Origin: JACQXM01 sp964569425 | GTDB taxonomy: Bacteria > Planctomycetota > Phycisphaerae > UBA1845 | Direction of reading: 5' to 3' | DNA: 64,000 nt | Assembly: GCA_964569425.1 (NCBI GenBank) | Contig: CAZMVD010000006.1 | Location: 1 to 64,000, forward strand | In this document: positions 1 through 8,571 of the stretch, in pieces | How positions within the stretch are numbered: position 1 is the stretch's first letter | Layout: every line of letters begins with the position of its first letter | Notes under the pieces: model-generated | What the model was told of the DNA's origin: nothing | The model's input: the letters and a program-made list of their open reading frames with translations, nothing else | Database searches by the model: none | Program-made: the position numbers and the translations under genes

Positions 1-123
1 AGCGGTACTGGCAAACTCGAAAAACAGCCTGATGCCAGAATCCGTTGCCAGACCCTCCTGCCTCTGTAGGCCCGGCTTTCCTGCCGGTCAACGTGTGCCC
101 GGTCGCACAAGTCGAACCCACCC

Positions 124-1182
124 CTATTTCCCCGCCTGCGCCCGAATCTTGGCCAGCACCGCCTCGTCGTCCGGCAACAGCCCGGCAGTGACAAGTCGTG
201 GCACCAGCTCCGCCCACACCGGCTCGCGCGCGAACACCTGCTTGAAGATCGGCAGCGCCTCGTCCAGCCGCCCCGCCGAAACCAACGACACCGCGTGCCA
301 GAAGGGAATCTCCACGATGTGCGGCGCCAGCTTCTCGGCCGCGGCATATTCCTTTCCCGAGGTCTCGAAGTCGCCTTTTTCGATCGCCGCATCCCCCGCG
401 TTCATGTGCAAGTACGCCCGCTGAAGCTGCACCAGCCGCCGCAGCTCCTTGATCGGCTCCGCGTGATCCTCCACCCGCAGGTCGAACCGCCGGTCCTGCC
501 ACGGCCTGCCGCTCGGGTGCGCCGCCACGACCAGCAGCGCCGCCGACTGCCGCCCGCGAATGTCGCCGCCTTCTGCTTCCGCCGCCTCCAGCGCCGCCAG
601 CATCCGCTCGGCCAGGTCGCCCCTGGCCTCCCGAAACGCCTTGGCCATCGCCGGCCAGACCGTCTCTTTGGCCATCAGGTTCGCCTGCACGGAAAACTGC
701 CCCGCTTCATCGACGACGTGCCCCGCCGCCGCAATGCACCGCTGGCCGGTGTGCGCCGCGACCGTGCCGGCCGCGTCGATCATGGCCACCTGGCGCACCT
801 CGCGCCCCTCGTCGCCCGCGAGCACCGAGGCGAGCGCCTCCGGAGCCGAGCGGCCCAGGCGCATGTGCTCCAGCCCCAACGGCCCGTAGGCCGGATCGAC
901 CAACGACTGCGTGGCCACCGCCCCCACCCCGGCCTCGGCCCACGGCACCACGCTGCCCACCGAGAACCAGTGCGACTGCACCGCCACGCCAAGTTCCCCC
1001 GTAGCCGCGTCCCGCGCGACGATGGAGTAGGTGCTGACAGGTCGAATGGCGACGGGGCGATGCTCGCGCCCAGTAGTTAAAGCGGTTTGTGCGTGTGCCG
1101 AAACGGACAGGGCCATCACGGACAATATGGCGGCCAGAGAAATCAGAAACCACCGAACCGTTCTATTTCGCTGTTTTCGCAT
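124..1182 (-). CDS. DUF1028 family protein with signal peptide and TPR-like tail
   Basis: Predicted exported protein of 352 aa. A basic N-terminus and hydrophobic segment ending in AHAQ form a signal peptide. The next ~200 residues match the DUF1028 family (Ntn-hydrolase-like fold, function unknown): TYSIVARD, GELGVAVQSHWFSVG and GVGAVATQSLVDPAYG are its hallmarks. The last ~100 residues (LQRAYLHMNAGDAAIEKGDF, then GRLDEALPIFKQVF) look like TPR-type helical hairpins. I chose ATG at 1182 because GAGG lies 6 nt upstream; a TTG at 1194 in the same frame is less likely. The start overlaps the end of the upstream zinc-ribbon gene by 20 nt, so the two are probably translationally coupled. The family is clear; the substrate is unknown. 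Confidence 0.85.
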   Translation of the reverse strand: MRKQRNRTVRWFLISLAAILSVMALSVSAHAQTALTTGREHRPVAIRPVSTYSIVARDAATGELGVAVQSHWFSVGSVVPWAEAGVGAVATQSLVDPAYGPLGLEHMRLGRSAPEALASVLAGDEGREVRQVAMIDAAGTVAAHTGQRCIAAAGHVVDEAGQFSVQANLMAKETVWPAMAKAFREARGDLAERMLAALEAAEAEGGDIRGRQSAALLVVAAHPSGRPWQDRRFDLRVEDHAEPIKELRRLVQLQRAYLHMNAGDAAIEKGDFETSGKEYAAAEKLAPHIVEIPFWHAVSLVSAGRLDEALPIFKQVFAREPVWAELVPRLVTAGLLPDDEAVLAKIRAQAGK

Positions 1183-2557
1183 CAAGTACCTCAATCTTCC
1201 CGCACTTCTTGAACCGAAATGGACCTAGGCGGATGGTGCCATTCCATACACGAAACATGTCTACCGTAGACCGGGCAACGTCTTTGCTGCCTTCAAGCAC
1301 AATGTACACATCGTCGGACTCGCTCCAATTACGAACTCCGGCGCTGCCGGGCCAATCTCCATCTTGTCCGCTGAGGATTCCGACAGTTGGCCTGCGGCCG
1401 ATCGCAGGGTCAAGGCTCCACCCCCATGCATCATGCAAGTGCCCATTGATTTCGAGTTTCACGCTAAACGCTATCGGAACGGAAACGGAATCGCAAAGTT
1501 CGATCGTAAACCGCAGATACCACCGCGGTGGATCGAATGGATACGACGAACCGCCTCCCCTTGACCAGTCTCCGCAGCCTGGCTTTACGATGAAGACTTG
1601 CGCCAACTCTCCGCTGAGGTGCGGTGCGTCGACCCATTGCACGGGGTCCGGCGCGTCGCGATCAAGCACGATTACCTTGGCCTGAGCCGATACGGGATAA
1701 GTAATAGTGCCGATGGAAGACGATAACTCGTTCTCACCGAAGTATTCGATCCTGTGTTCTCCCGGCCGCAAACCCATCCTCAGAACAACCGGTCCGTAGT
1801 CCAGCGACGCTGCCTTCCCTGGTGCAATAGCGCGCCAGGCGATATACTCTGGAAAGAAATAACTTACGGATTCGTCGTCGCACCAAAGCTCTGTAGAGCT
1901 ATGTGAAAAATCTGCATAGTCTATCCCCTGATGCAATGGCACCCACTTGCGCCTCATGGGCAATGGGTCGTCCTCTCGAATCACCGGCCGCAAGAGCAAC
2001 TGAAGGTATGAGTAGTCCGGCAACGCCACGCGCATTTGCGCCTGCGTCAGGACGTTCTGGCGCATGACCAGACTCACATAGGTTCGCCAATTGGAGCGCG
2101 TCAGGGGTGGCACCTGCTTTCGCAGCATCGCACAGGAATGGCCATACAATTGAACGATCTCGGCATTGGTCAATTCGCCGCCGCTCACCCGCCGGTGCAA
2201 TTCGCTGCCCGCGCGTAACGATCCACGGTCGACCAGCTCGCGCAGCACGCGCAAGGGCAGCACGGCATACCAGTTAGAGCGCGCCTTCCCGATGAGCGTC
2301 CATGTCGGTGGGAAGGCCAGCGGCATCACCACGGCCAGGGCCACCAGCCCCCAGCTCCGCTTCCGCACGCCGTGGACGATCGCCCGTTCGTTCAGTTCAG
2401 TCCCACATTCCGGACAGCGGGCGGATTGAATCCCCGTAAGCTGATACTCACACTTTCGGCAGAACGGCTCGCTGCCGATCCGCCGCCCGCGCAGCCCGGC
2501 GCGCACCAGCAGCGCCGCCAACGCCAGCATCCCCACCACCGGCAGCCACACCGTCAT
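1163..2557 (-). CDS. Zinc-ribbon membrane protein, paralog A
   Basis: Unrecognised 464-aa protein. Residues 4-20 form a membrane segment (VWLPVVGMLALAALLVRAG) and residues ~33-51 a CxxC-x11-CPEC zinc ribbon of the type common in Planctomycetota membrane proteins. A second hydrophobic stretch follows (WGLVALAVVMPLAFPP), then a ~370-residue, probably extracytoplasmic domain that is rich in aromatics and ends in a basic segment (GTIRLGPFRFKK). GGAGG five nt upstream supports ATG at 2557. It lies 36 bp after its tandem paralog and overlaps the DUF1028 gene, giving a likely three-gene operon. Its first ~75 codons are almost identical in DNA to those of the paralog while the rest has diverged strongly. 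Function unknown. Confidence 0.8.
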   Translation of the reverse strand: MTVWLPVVGMLALAALLVRAGLRGRRIGSEPFCRKCEYQLTGIQSARCPECGTELNERAIVHGVRKRSWGLVALAVVMPLAFPPTWTLIGKARSNWYAVLPLRVLRELVDRGSLRAGSELHRRVSGGELTNAEIVQLYGHSCAMLRKQVPPLTRSNWRTYVSLVMRQNVLTQAQMRVALPDYSYLQLLLRPVIREDDPLPMRRKWVPLHQGIDYADFSHSSTELWCDDESVSYFFPEYIAWRAIAPGKAASLDYGPVVLRMGLRPGEHRIEYFGENELSSSIGTITYPVSAQAKVIVLDRDAPDPVQWVDAPHLSGELAQVFIVKPGCGDWSRGGGSSYPFDPPRWYLRFTIELCDSVSVPIAFSVKLEINGHLHDAWGWSLDPAIGRRPTVGILSGQDGDWPGSAGVRNWSESDDVYIVLEGSKDVARSTVDMFRVWNGTIRLGPFRFKKCGKIEVLDAKTAK

Positions 2558-2566
2558 CGCCGCCTC
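2341..2566 (-). repeat. Near-identical 5' segment of zinc-ribbon paralog A
   Basis: This 226-bp segment covers the ribosome binding site and about the first 72 codons of paralog A. It aligns without gaps to 3796-4021, at an offset of 1455 bp, with only a dozen or so mismatches by eye. Downstream coding DNA of the two genes is not alignable at this level. Confidence 0.85.
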
Positions 2567-2593
2567 CACCCACGACCACGCCCATTGCGCCCG

Positions 2594-4012
2594 TCATTCG
2601 TCGCGCTCATCGCGGACCTCGCTCTCAGGCTCGATTGACGTGCGAAACGGCCCCAGCCGCACCGATCCGCGCCACACCTCGAAAATATCCACCGTCTCGC
2701 GCGCCACGTCCCGGCTGGATTCGAGGATGAGATAAACTTTCTCGGCGCGAGGCACTGACCACCATTCAACGTTGCTAATCCATGGGCCGGTTGTACCAGC
2801 TTTCCACGCGAAAGTGCTGCACTCGCCCTCGCTCCACAAGGGATTGATCGAACCGGGAATTAGCCGCCCGTCGGCTTCCAGTTGTAACGAGAATGCAAGG
2901 TTAGAAGGCACCGGCTGGCGCAACGTCAGGGTGAGGCCGAAGCTCGCGGCGGCACAATCGCGTAGTGTACACCCCCCACAGTCAAAGTAAAGCACAACAT
3001 CGTCAAACTGACGATGGAACCCCTCGGAAGAAACGGTGAACAATGAAGGCAGCTTGTTCGGCAGAATGGGATCATCCGCCCATTGCACCGGATCCGGGGC
3101 ATCTCGGTTGAGAACGGTGACTTCGGCAGTTGCCGTGAGATCCTTCCGTCGTGAACCAACGGAACGGCTCACGTGGTAACTGCCCGTAAACTGGATCGTG
3201 TGACTTCCCGCCGGAAGTCCATGATTGCGCCATATGTAGTGTGTACCTACGGGCGTGCTCAGATGAGGCACAATAGACACCCAGTCATTGTCAACCCTCT
3301 CCAGCAAGACGCTATCCTGGACTTTCCCATTGACATGAAGCGCCTCGAAGTTGACGCCCCACGCGTACTGATCGACTCCTGGGCGGGTTATGGGCAGTTG
3401 CAGCATCAGCGGCAGCGGATCGCCCTCTCGTATGATTGGTCGAACGACCAGAATGGGCTCCGAGAACCGGGGGAAGAACCGGTCCTCCTGCTCCTGGCTC
3501 AACAGGCGCGCGTTGAACATGACGTCAACGTATCGCGTCCACCGCGCTCGTACCGTTGCAGAAACCGGTAGCCTCAGCGTTGAAACGGCCTCTTCGTATA
3601 CCGACAACACCTCTCTCGAGGAGAGCTCCCACGCACCAAGTCGACGCATGAACTCGAAACTCGCTCGAGCGGAACCGCGCGATTCCATGTGACGCACCAC
3701 GGCAAACGGCAAGATCGTGTAATAGTCCAGCAGGTACCAGCGAATTGTCGCTATCTGCGAGGTAGGCACGAAGAGCGCGAGAGCGATTGCCGCCGCCACC
3801 AGCCCCCAGCGCCGCTTCCGCACGCCGTGGACGATCGCCCGTTCGTTCAGTTCGCTGCCGCACTCCGGACAGCGGGCGGATTGAATCCCCGTAAGCTGAT
3901 ACTCACACTTTCGGCAGAACGGCTCCGTGCCGATCCGCCGACCGCGCAGCCCGGCGCGCAGCAGCAGCGCCGCCAGCGCCAGCATCCCCACGACCGGCAG
4001 CCACACCGTCAT
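2594..4012 (-). CDS. Zinc-ribbon membrane protein, paralog B
   Basis: Unrecognised 472-aa tandem paralog of the next gene in the transcription direction. The order is membrane segment (residues 4-20), zinc ribbon with Cys33, Cys36, Cys48 and Cys51, a second hydrophobic stretch, then a large variable domain. The C-termini of the two paralogs still align (SRDVARETVDIFEVW against SKDVARSTVDMFRVW, then RLGPFR). An open frame extends back to 4135, but ATG 4012 is preceded by GGAGG at five nt and matches the paralog start exactly. A small acidic tail replaces the basic tail of paralog A. Membrane location is inferred; the ligand and role are unknown. Confidence 0.8.
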   Translation of the reverse strand: MTVWLPVVGMLALAALLLRAGLRGRRIGTEPFCRKCEYQLTGIQSARCPECGSELNERAIVHGVRKRRWGLVAAAIALALFVPTSQIATIRWYLLDYYTILPFAVVRHMESRGSARASFEFMRRLGAWELSSREVLSVYEEAVSTLRLPVSATVRARWTRYVDVMFNARLLSQEQEDRFFPRFSEPILVVRPIIREGDPLPLMLQLPITRPGVDQYAWGVNFEALHVNGKVQDSVLLERVDNDWVSIVPHLSTPVGTHYIWRNHGLPAGSHTIQFTGSYHVSRSVGSRRKDLTATAEVTVLNRDAPDPVQWADDPILPNKLPSLFTVSSEGFHRQFDDVVLYFDCGGCTLRDCAAASFGLTLTLRQPVPSNLAFSLQLEADGRLIPGSINPLWSEGECSTFAWKAGTTGPWISNVEWWSVPRAEKVYLILESSRDVARETVDIFEVWRGSVRLGPFRTSIEPESEVRDERDE

Positions 4013-4021
4013 CGCCGCCTC
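3796..4021 (-). repeat. Near-identical 5' segment of zinc-ribbon paralog B
   Basis: Partner of the segment at 2341-2566, in the same orientation and without gaps. The conservation includes the ribosome binding site and the zinc ribbon. Confidence 0.85.
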
Positions 4022-4199
4022 CGCTCCTTTTGACCGGCCGACGACCAGAATGGTTCCGACTATTTTCCCCGCGGGACGACCGGAATTCCAGGAAAAATCC
4101 CCCGATGCCCTTCCTGGAAACACGTCCCCCGGCAACGCCCTCCCCGGGAACCCGCCCTAGTCGCCGGTCCCGCCATTCGGCGTTCCCCGTTCAGAATTC

Positions 4200-5579
4200 C
4201 TACAGCAGCGTCCCGCGGAGCATCATCGCGGCAATCGAGAAGTAGATAATCACCCCGCACACGTCTACCAGCGTGGCCACGAAGGGCGCGGAAGACACGG
4301 CCGGGTCCAGCCCCAACTTGCGCAGAATCAGCGGCAGCATCGAACCCGCCAAGGTGCCATACGTCACCACCCCGATCAGCGAAACCGCCACCGTAAAGGC
4401 GATCCAGAGATAGTACTCCCCGTACATCTCCAGCCGCCACGGCCACAAGGTGATCCGCACCAGCGCAATCAACCCCAGCACCAGCCCCAGCACCAACCCC
4501 GAGGCCAATTCGCGATAAAGCACCCGCCGCCAGTCGTGCACATGAAGCTGCCCCACGGCCAGCGCCCGAATGATCAGCGAGGTGGCCTGCGAACCGCTGT
4601 TGCCCCCGCTGCTGATGATCAGCGGCAGAAACAGCACCAGCACCACGGCACTGGCGATTTCATTCTCGTAGTACCCCATCGCCGTGGCGGTGAACATCTG
4701 CCCCACAAAAAGCACCGCGAGCCAGATGACCCGTTTGCGCACCATGGTGAACAGCCCCACGTCGAGATAGGGCGCCTCCAACGCCTGCACGGCGGCCATC
4801 TTCTGGATATCCTCCGTGGCCTCCTCTTCGGCGACGTCCATCACGTCGTCCACCGTAACCATGCCCACCAGCACCCCGGCCGTGTCGACCACCGGCAGCG
4901 CCACCCGGTCCAGCCGCTTGAACGCGCGGACCGCCTCTTCCTGGTCCTGGTCGGCGCGCAGGGCGAAGAACTGGCGGTCCATTTTGTCTGCCAGCACGGC
5001 CGTCGGATCGGCCAGCACCAGCTCGCGCAGGCGAATGTCGTCGACCAGCCGGCCGCGCTCGTCGATGACGTAGATAACGTTGAGCGTCTCCTTGTCGTGC
5101 CCCACCCGCCGGATGTGCTCCATCACCTGGCCGACGGTCCAATCGGCATAGACCGCGACGTAGTCGGGCGTCATCCGCCGGCCGATGGACTCCGACGGAT
5201 ACCCGAGCAGTTGCGTCGCAATGCGGCGCTCGCCGGGGGTCAGCAGACTCAGCAGTCGCTTGGTCGCTTCGGCGGGCAGCTCCTCGAGCAGCGCCGTGCG
5301 GTCGTCGGGGTCCATGGCGTTGACCACCGCGGCGACGTGTTCGGTGCCCAGGCTCTTGAGCAGCGCCTCTTGCGACTCGAAGGGAAGGTATTCGAAAATG
5401 TCCGCGGCGAACTCGCGCGGCAGCACGCGGAAGACCACCGCTACGTCCTCAGGCGACATGTCCGTGAAAATCTCCGCCACCGTCACCGGCGTGAGCCGGC
5501 GCAGCGAGGAGCGCAGCGCGGTGAAGTTGCGCTGTTGAATCATCTCTACAATATCGGGGCCGACCAGTTTGCCGAGCAT
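4200..5579 (-). CDS. mgtE: Magnesium transporter/channel MgtE
   Basis: MgtE moves Mg2+ (in some homologs Co2+) across the inner membrane and is gated by cytoplasmic Mg2+. The 459-aa protein has the standard layout: an MgtE N domain (residues ~10-130, with MSPEDVAVVFRVLP and MDPDDRTALLEELP), two CBS domains (~140-260, with LPVVDTAGVLVGMVTVDDVMD), then five membrane helices (~285-455) containing the pore-lining signature SSGGNSGSQATSLIIRALA. Length fits the family. The open frame runs upstream to 5642, but ATG 5579 (MLGKLVGPDI) matches family starts; no strong ribosome binding site is visible. No M-box-like leader was recognised. It stands alone between the zinc-ribbon genes and purU. Confidence 0.95.
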   Translation of the reverse strand: MLGKLVGPDIVEMIQQRNFTALRSSLRRLTPVTVAEIFTDMSPEDVAVVFRVLPREFAADIFEYLPFESQEALLKSLGTEHVAAVVNAMDPDDRTALLEELPAEATKRLLSLLTPGERRIATQLLGYPSESIGRRMTPDYVAVYADWTVGQVMEHIRRVGHDKETLNVIYVIDERGRLVDDIRLRELVLADPTAVLADKMDRQFFALRADQDQEEAVRAFKRLDRVALPVVDTAGVLVGMVTVDDVMDVAEEEATEDIQKMAAVQALEAPYLDVGLFTMVRKRVIWLAVLFVGQMFTATAMGYYENEIASAVVLVLFLPLIISSGGNSGSQATSLIIRALAVGQLHVHDWRRVLYRELASGLVLGLVLGLIALVRITLWPWRLEMYGEYYLWIAFTVAVSLIGVVTYGTLAGSMLPLILRKLGLDPAVSSAPFVATLVDVCGVIIYFSIAAMMLRGTLL

Positions 5580-5677
5580 GGTGCCGAATCCATTCGCGTG
5601 GCGTGGAGAATACCGCAGATGTGACTGGAACCAAAGCAGCACAGGTGAGGCTCAGCCCGCTGTGCGCCGCCCAACCC

Positions 5678-6535
5678 TCAATCAAACACGATCGTCTTGT
5701 TCTGGCTGACCAGAATCTTATCCTCGACGTGGTAGCGCACCGCCGTCGCCAGCACTACCCGTTCCAGGTCGCGCCCCTTGCGGATCATGTCCTCCACGCT
5801 GTCGCGATGGCCGACCGGCAGCGTGGACTGCGCGATGATCGGCCCCTGGTCCAGCTCGTCGGTCACGTAGTGGCTGGTGGCGCCGATGATCTTGACCCCG
5901 CGGTCGTACGCTTGCTGATACGGCCGCGGACCCGCAAACGCAGGCAGGAAGCTGTGATGAATGTTGATGATCCGTTCCGGGTACGCCGCCACGAACGCCG
6001 GCGACAGCACCTGCATGTAACGGGCGAGCACCACAAAATCCACGCGTGCCGCACGCAGCAGGTCCAGCAGTCCCGCCTCCTGTGCGGCCTTGTTCTCCGC
6101 CGAGACGGGCACATGGTGAAACGCCACGCCGCAAGTCTCCACCGCCGCGCGATGCCCGTCGTGATTGCCCGCCACAAACACCAGCTCCACCGGCAACTCG
6201 CCCGTCTTCCAGCGCCACAGCAGGTCATTCAGGCAGTGGCTCTCGCGGCTGACCAGCACCGCCATGCGTTTGATTTCGTTGCCCCAGTAGACCCGCCAGC
6301 GCATCTGGAAGCGGTTCGCGACCGCCGACCACGCCTCGTGGAAGTTCTCGCGATGCAGGCGGAAGCCGTCGAGTTCCACCTCCACGCGCATGAAGAACTC
6401 GCCGTGCTGTGGATCGGTGTGCTGGTCGGCCTCGAGGATGTTGCCGCTGTGCTCCGCGATAAACCCCGCCACCGCGGCGATAATCCCGCGGCTATCCGGG
6501 CAAAAAATGAGCAAACGTGCGGTTTGTGGAGTCAT
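5678..6535 (-). CDS. purU: Formyltetrahydrofolate deformylase PurU
   Basis: PurU hydrolyses 10-formyl-THF to THF and formate, balancing the one-carbon pool and supplying formate for purine synthesis. The 285-aa length is typical. Residues ~5-75 are an ACT-type regulatory domain (LLIFCPDSRGIIAAVAGFI). Residues ~90-275 are the formyltransferase fold with GNHDGH, NIHHSFLPAF and the catalytic loop DELDQGPIIAQ, so the active-site His and Asp are present. ATG 6535 was chosen because the preceding in-frame sequence is low-complexity repeat DNA. An inverted-repeat cassette lies 11 bp upstream of the start. Confidence 0.95.
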   Translation of the reverse strand: MTPQTARLLIFCPDSRGIIAAVAGFIAEHSGNILEADQHTDPQHGEFFMRVEVELDGFRLHRENFHEAWSAVANRFQMRWRVYWGNEIKRMAVLVSRESHCLNDLLWRWKTGELPVELVFVAGNHDGHRAAVETCGVAFHHVPVSAENKAAQEAGLLDLLRAARVDFVVLARYMQVLSPAFVAAYPERIINIHHSFLPAFAGPRPYQQAYDRGVKIIGATSHYVTDELDQGPIIAQSTLPVGHRDSVEDMIRKGRDLERVVLATAVRYHVEDKILVSQNKTIVFD

Positions 6536-6545
6536 GATGCCTCTA

Positions 6546-6773
6546 GAAATCCGAAACGCCGAAACGCCGAAAACCAAAACGCGGAGAGCCGGATGAGCGA
6601 ATACGCCGGAAGGCGGCACATAAAGACGTCAATGAATTGTCCCAAGGCCGTGTTCCCGACGAGTACGCCGACAATATTTCTAACGATTCCTGGTACTACT
6701 GCGCTGTAACAGCTTCAACGCTTTTTTCGGCGTTTCGGCTTTCGGCGTTTCGGCTTTCGGCTTTCGGCGTTTC
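6546..6773. repeat. Inverted-repeat cassette without gene (GAAACGCC family)
   Basis: The left end (6546-6574) carries tandem CCGAAACGCC units. The right end (6726-6773) carries the complement, alternating GGCGTTTC and GGCTTTC. The core of ~150 bp between them has no gene. The cassette fills the gap between the stop codon of the membrane-protein gene (6782) and the purU start (6535). The same end repeats, in the same orientation, bound the S23-gene cassette at 49745-50510. Confidence 0.7.
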
Positions 6774-6781
6774 CGAGTTTC

Positions 6782-7594
6782 TCACAGCGGTTCGATGCGC
6801 AGGCGCAGCACGCCGTCAGTAGCGGCGACGCCCGCGATCCTATACGGGCGACGACCGTTGGGCCAGACGAACCGGTTGCGCAGACTCACCCCGCGAAAGG
6901 CATCATCCAGGGTTTGCACGGCGCGCACCGCATCCTGCCACGACGATGAAGCGCCCCCCGTGCCGTCGGTCATCGACGTTCTCGCCCATTCCACGCCCCC
7001 CAGCATTCGCTCAACCGCCGCGCGGGGCAACCGCAGCGAACCGCCGCGTACATCCACCAGCCGCACGCGAATCTCATCGCCGTTGGCTATGACCTCGACC
7101 ACCACGCCCAGATTCGCAATTACCTTCCAGCCGTTTCGCTCCAGGTGCGCGCCGACCCGTATGGCCCCCTCCTCAAACCCCACCGCAAAGTCGCAGAGTT
7201 CCGGCGGCAGCTCCGCCTGAAGCTCGGGCCACAATACCGGCAACGCCGCCAGCCACTCCGTCACCGAGCGCGCCCTGATCGAAAGGTCAAAGGACCGACC
7301 GTCCACCAGGTGATCGCTGATGTAATCGAACACCGCGGCGGAGTCGGCCTGCGCGCGGCGCGTCGTCGCCGCCGAAGGCGCAACCGGTCGATACCAGCCC
7401 GGTTTGTGTTGAAACGTAAACCACCCTATGGTGGCCGCCAGCAGCGCGCCGCCTGCCAGGCCCAGCGCAACCCGCCGAACCCATCGGCGTTTGAACTGAT
7501 CACTTGCATGGCGGAGCAGGGCTGCCCAATCCGACCTATCCGGCGCCAACCCATATCCGACCCGGCTGCGGGCGGACGCACGATGCTTTCCCAT
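6782..7594 (-). CDS. Hypothetical single-pass membrane protein
   Basis: Unrecognised protein of 270 aa. A basic, soluble N-terminus of ~40 residues (FKRRWVRR) precedes one membrane helix (ALGLAGGALLAATIGWFTF) and a C-terminal domain of ~200 residues with no Cys-based motif that I recognise. The C-terminal part alternates acidic and hydrophobic residues (GDEIRVRLVDVRGG, LRLRIEPL), suggesting beta structure outside the membrane. ATG 7594 is favoured, with AAGGGAA about 9 nt upstream; the open frame extends to 7633. It is divergent from the ABC operon, and its stop codon touches the inverted-repeat cassette. Confidence 0.7.
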   Translation of the reverse strand: MGKHRASARSRVGYGLAPDRSDWAALLRHASDQFKRRWVRRVALGLAGGALLAATIGWFTFQHKPGWYRPVAPSAATTRRAQADSAAVFDYISDHLVDGRSFDLSIRARSVTEWLAALPVLWPELQAELPPELCDFAVGFEEGAIRVGAHLERNGWKVIANLGVVVEVIANGDEIRVRLVDVRGGSLRLPRAAVERMLGGVEWARTSMTDGTGGASSSWQDAVRAVQTLDDAFRGVSLRNRFVWPNGRRPYRIAGVAATDGVLRLRIEPL

Positions 7595-7642
7595 GCCGCA
7601 TATTCCCTTTGACGAGGCCGCGGTGACTCGCACGCGCCGGGT

Positions 7643-7672
7643 TTGACGCTCCGCGCGACGCTACCCTAGAAT
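7643..7672 (+). promoter_or_regulatory. Sigma70-like promoter of the ABC export operon
   Basis: TTGACG (7643-7648) and TAGAAT (7667-7672) are separated by 18 bp and lie 65 bp upstream of the GTG start of the first operon gene. Each box matches the sigma70 consensus at five of six positions. Confidence 0.55.
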
Positions 7673-7737
7673 CAACCGCTCGTCCATGAGCAGGCGACCG
7701 GCGACGCACCGGCGACGCGCCCGAAGGGGGAAATCAG

Positions 7738-8571
7738 GTGTTCACGCGCACAACCGGCTGGCTGATCATACCCCTTTGGATCGCTGCCATGGCCTGGCTG
7801 ATCGCCCACGACGTCTGGCCGGCGCTCTCCGCCGTCGATCCGCCCACCATGACTTCGGTCGAGTGGCTCGAACGCGACGGGCTCAAGACCCAATACACCG
7901 TGATGGACGATGCCCATCTCCGGCTGGGAACGATCTGGACGACCTACCTGGTGGACAAGGCGGCCGTACGCCGCGAGGACATCATCGCCATCGACGACTT
8001 CCCGCTGAACATCGGCCCGTTACGAATGATGATTGATTCCGTTTTCACCGCGGATGGCGACCTGGACGAGTTCTCCGTGGAACTCGATAGTCCGGCAGGC
8101 GAAGTCATGCTCCACGGCGAGCGGTTTCACGCCGATTTCTCCTTTTCGCTCCGCATCGGGCGGGAGGAGCGGCTGTTCAAGGTGCCGCTGACCGATGGGA
8201 AACTCATTTCCGGCTCCTTCCACTCGTTCGGACAACTGGGCGAGTTGCGCGTGGGCCAGCGCTGGCGCATGCAGGTGTTCAATCCGGTGGCCGCCCTGAC
8301 CGGACTCGGCGAACGCTTCACCTCTGTGGTCGTGGAAGTCACGGGCGAGGAGCGCATCGAGTTGCCCGAAGGAAGCGTCAATTGCCTGACCGTGGAAGCG
8401 CCGGGCGCTCGCGCCTGGGTGGACGCGCAGGGCAACGTTCGCTTGCAGGAAGTCAGTGTGCCGTTGGTCGGCAAACTGCGCATCCGCCGCGAATCGACCT
8501 TTGACGAAGACGCCCGCTGGGAGATCGCACGCGGCCGTCGCGGCGCCCGCCGACCCGGGAGCCGATCATGA
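7738..8571 (+). CDS. Membrane-anchored hypothetical protein, first gene of ABC operon
   Basis: Unrecognised protein of 277 aa. An N-terminal hydrophobic helix (GWLIIPLWIAAMAWLIAH) acts as an anchor or uncleaved signal. The rest resembles a beta-rich extracytoplasmic domain and has a basic C-terminus (GRRGARRPGSRS). The start is GTG 7738, preceded by GGGGGAAA about 5 nt upstream; no ATG lies nearby in frame. Its stop overlaps the ATG of the ABC ATPase gene (ATGA), so it is translationally coupled to the transporter and probably works with it, for example as a substrate-handling or accessory subunit. That role is inferred from context only. Confidence 0.7.
   Translation: MFTRTTGWLIIPLWIAAMAWLIAHDVWPALSAVDPPTMTSVEWLERDGLKTQYTVMDDAHLRLGTIWTTYLVDKAAVRREDIIAIDDFPLNIGPLRMMIDSVFTADGDLDEFSVELDSPAGEVMLHGERFHADFSFSLRIGREERLFKVPLTDGKLISGSFHSFGQLGELRVGQRWRMQVFNPVAALTGLGERFTSVVVEVTGEERIELPEGSVNCLTVEAPGARAWVDAQGNVRLQEVSVPLVGKLRIRRESTFDEDARWEIARGRRGARRPGSRS

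Noticed and set aside
4536..5624. A 362-codon frame opposite mgtE
   Set aside because: His/Arg-rich shadow; mgtE on the other strand is certain.
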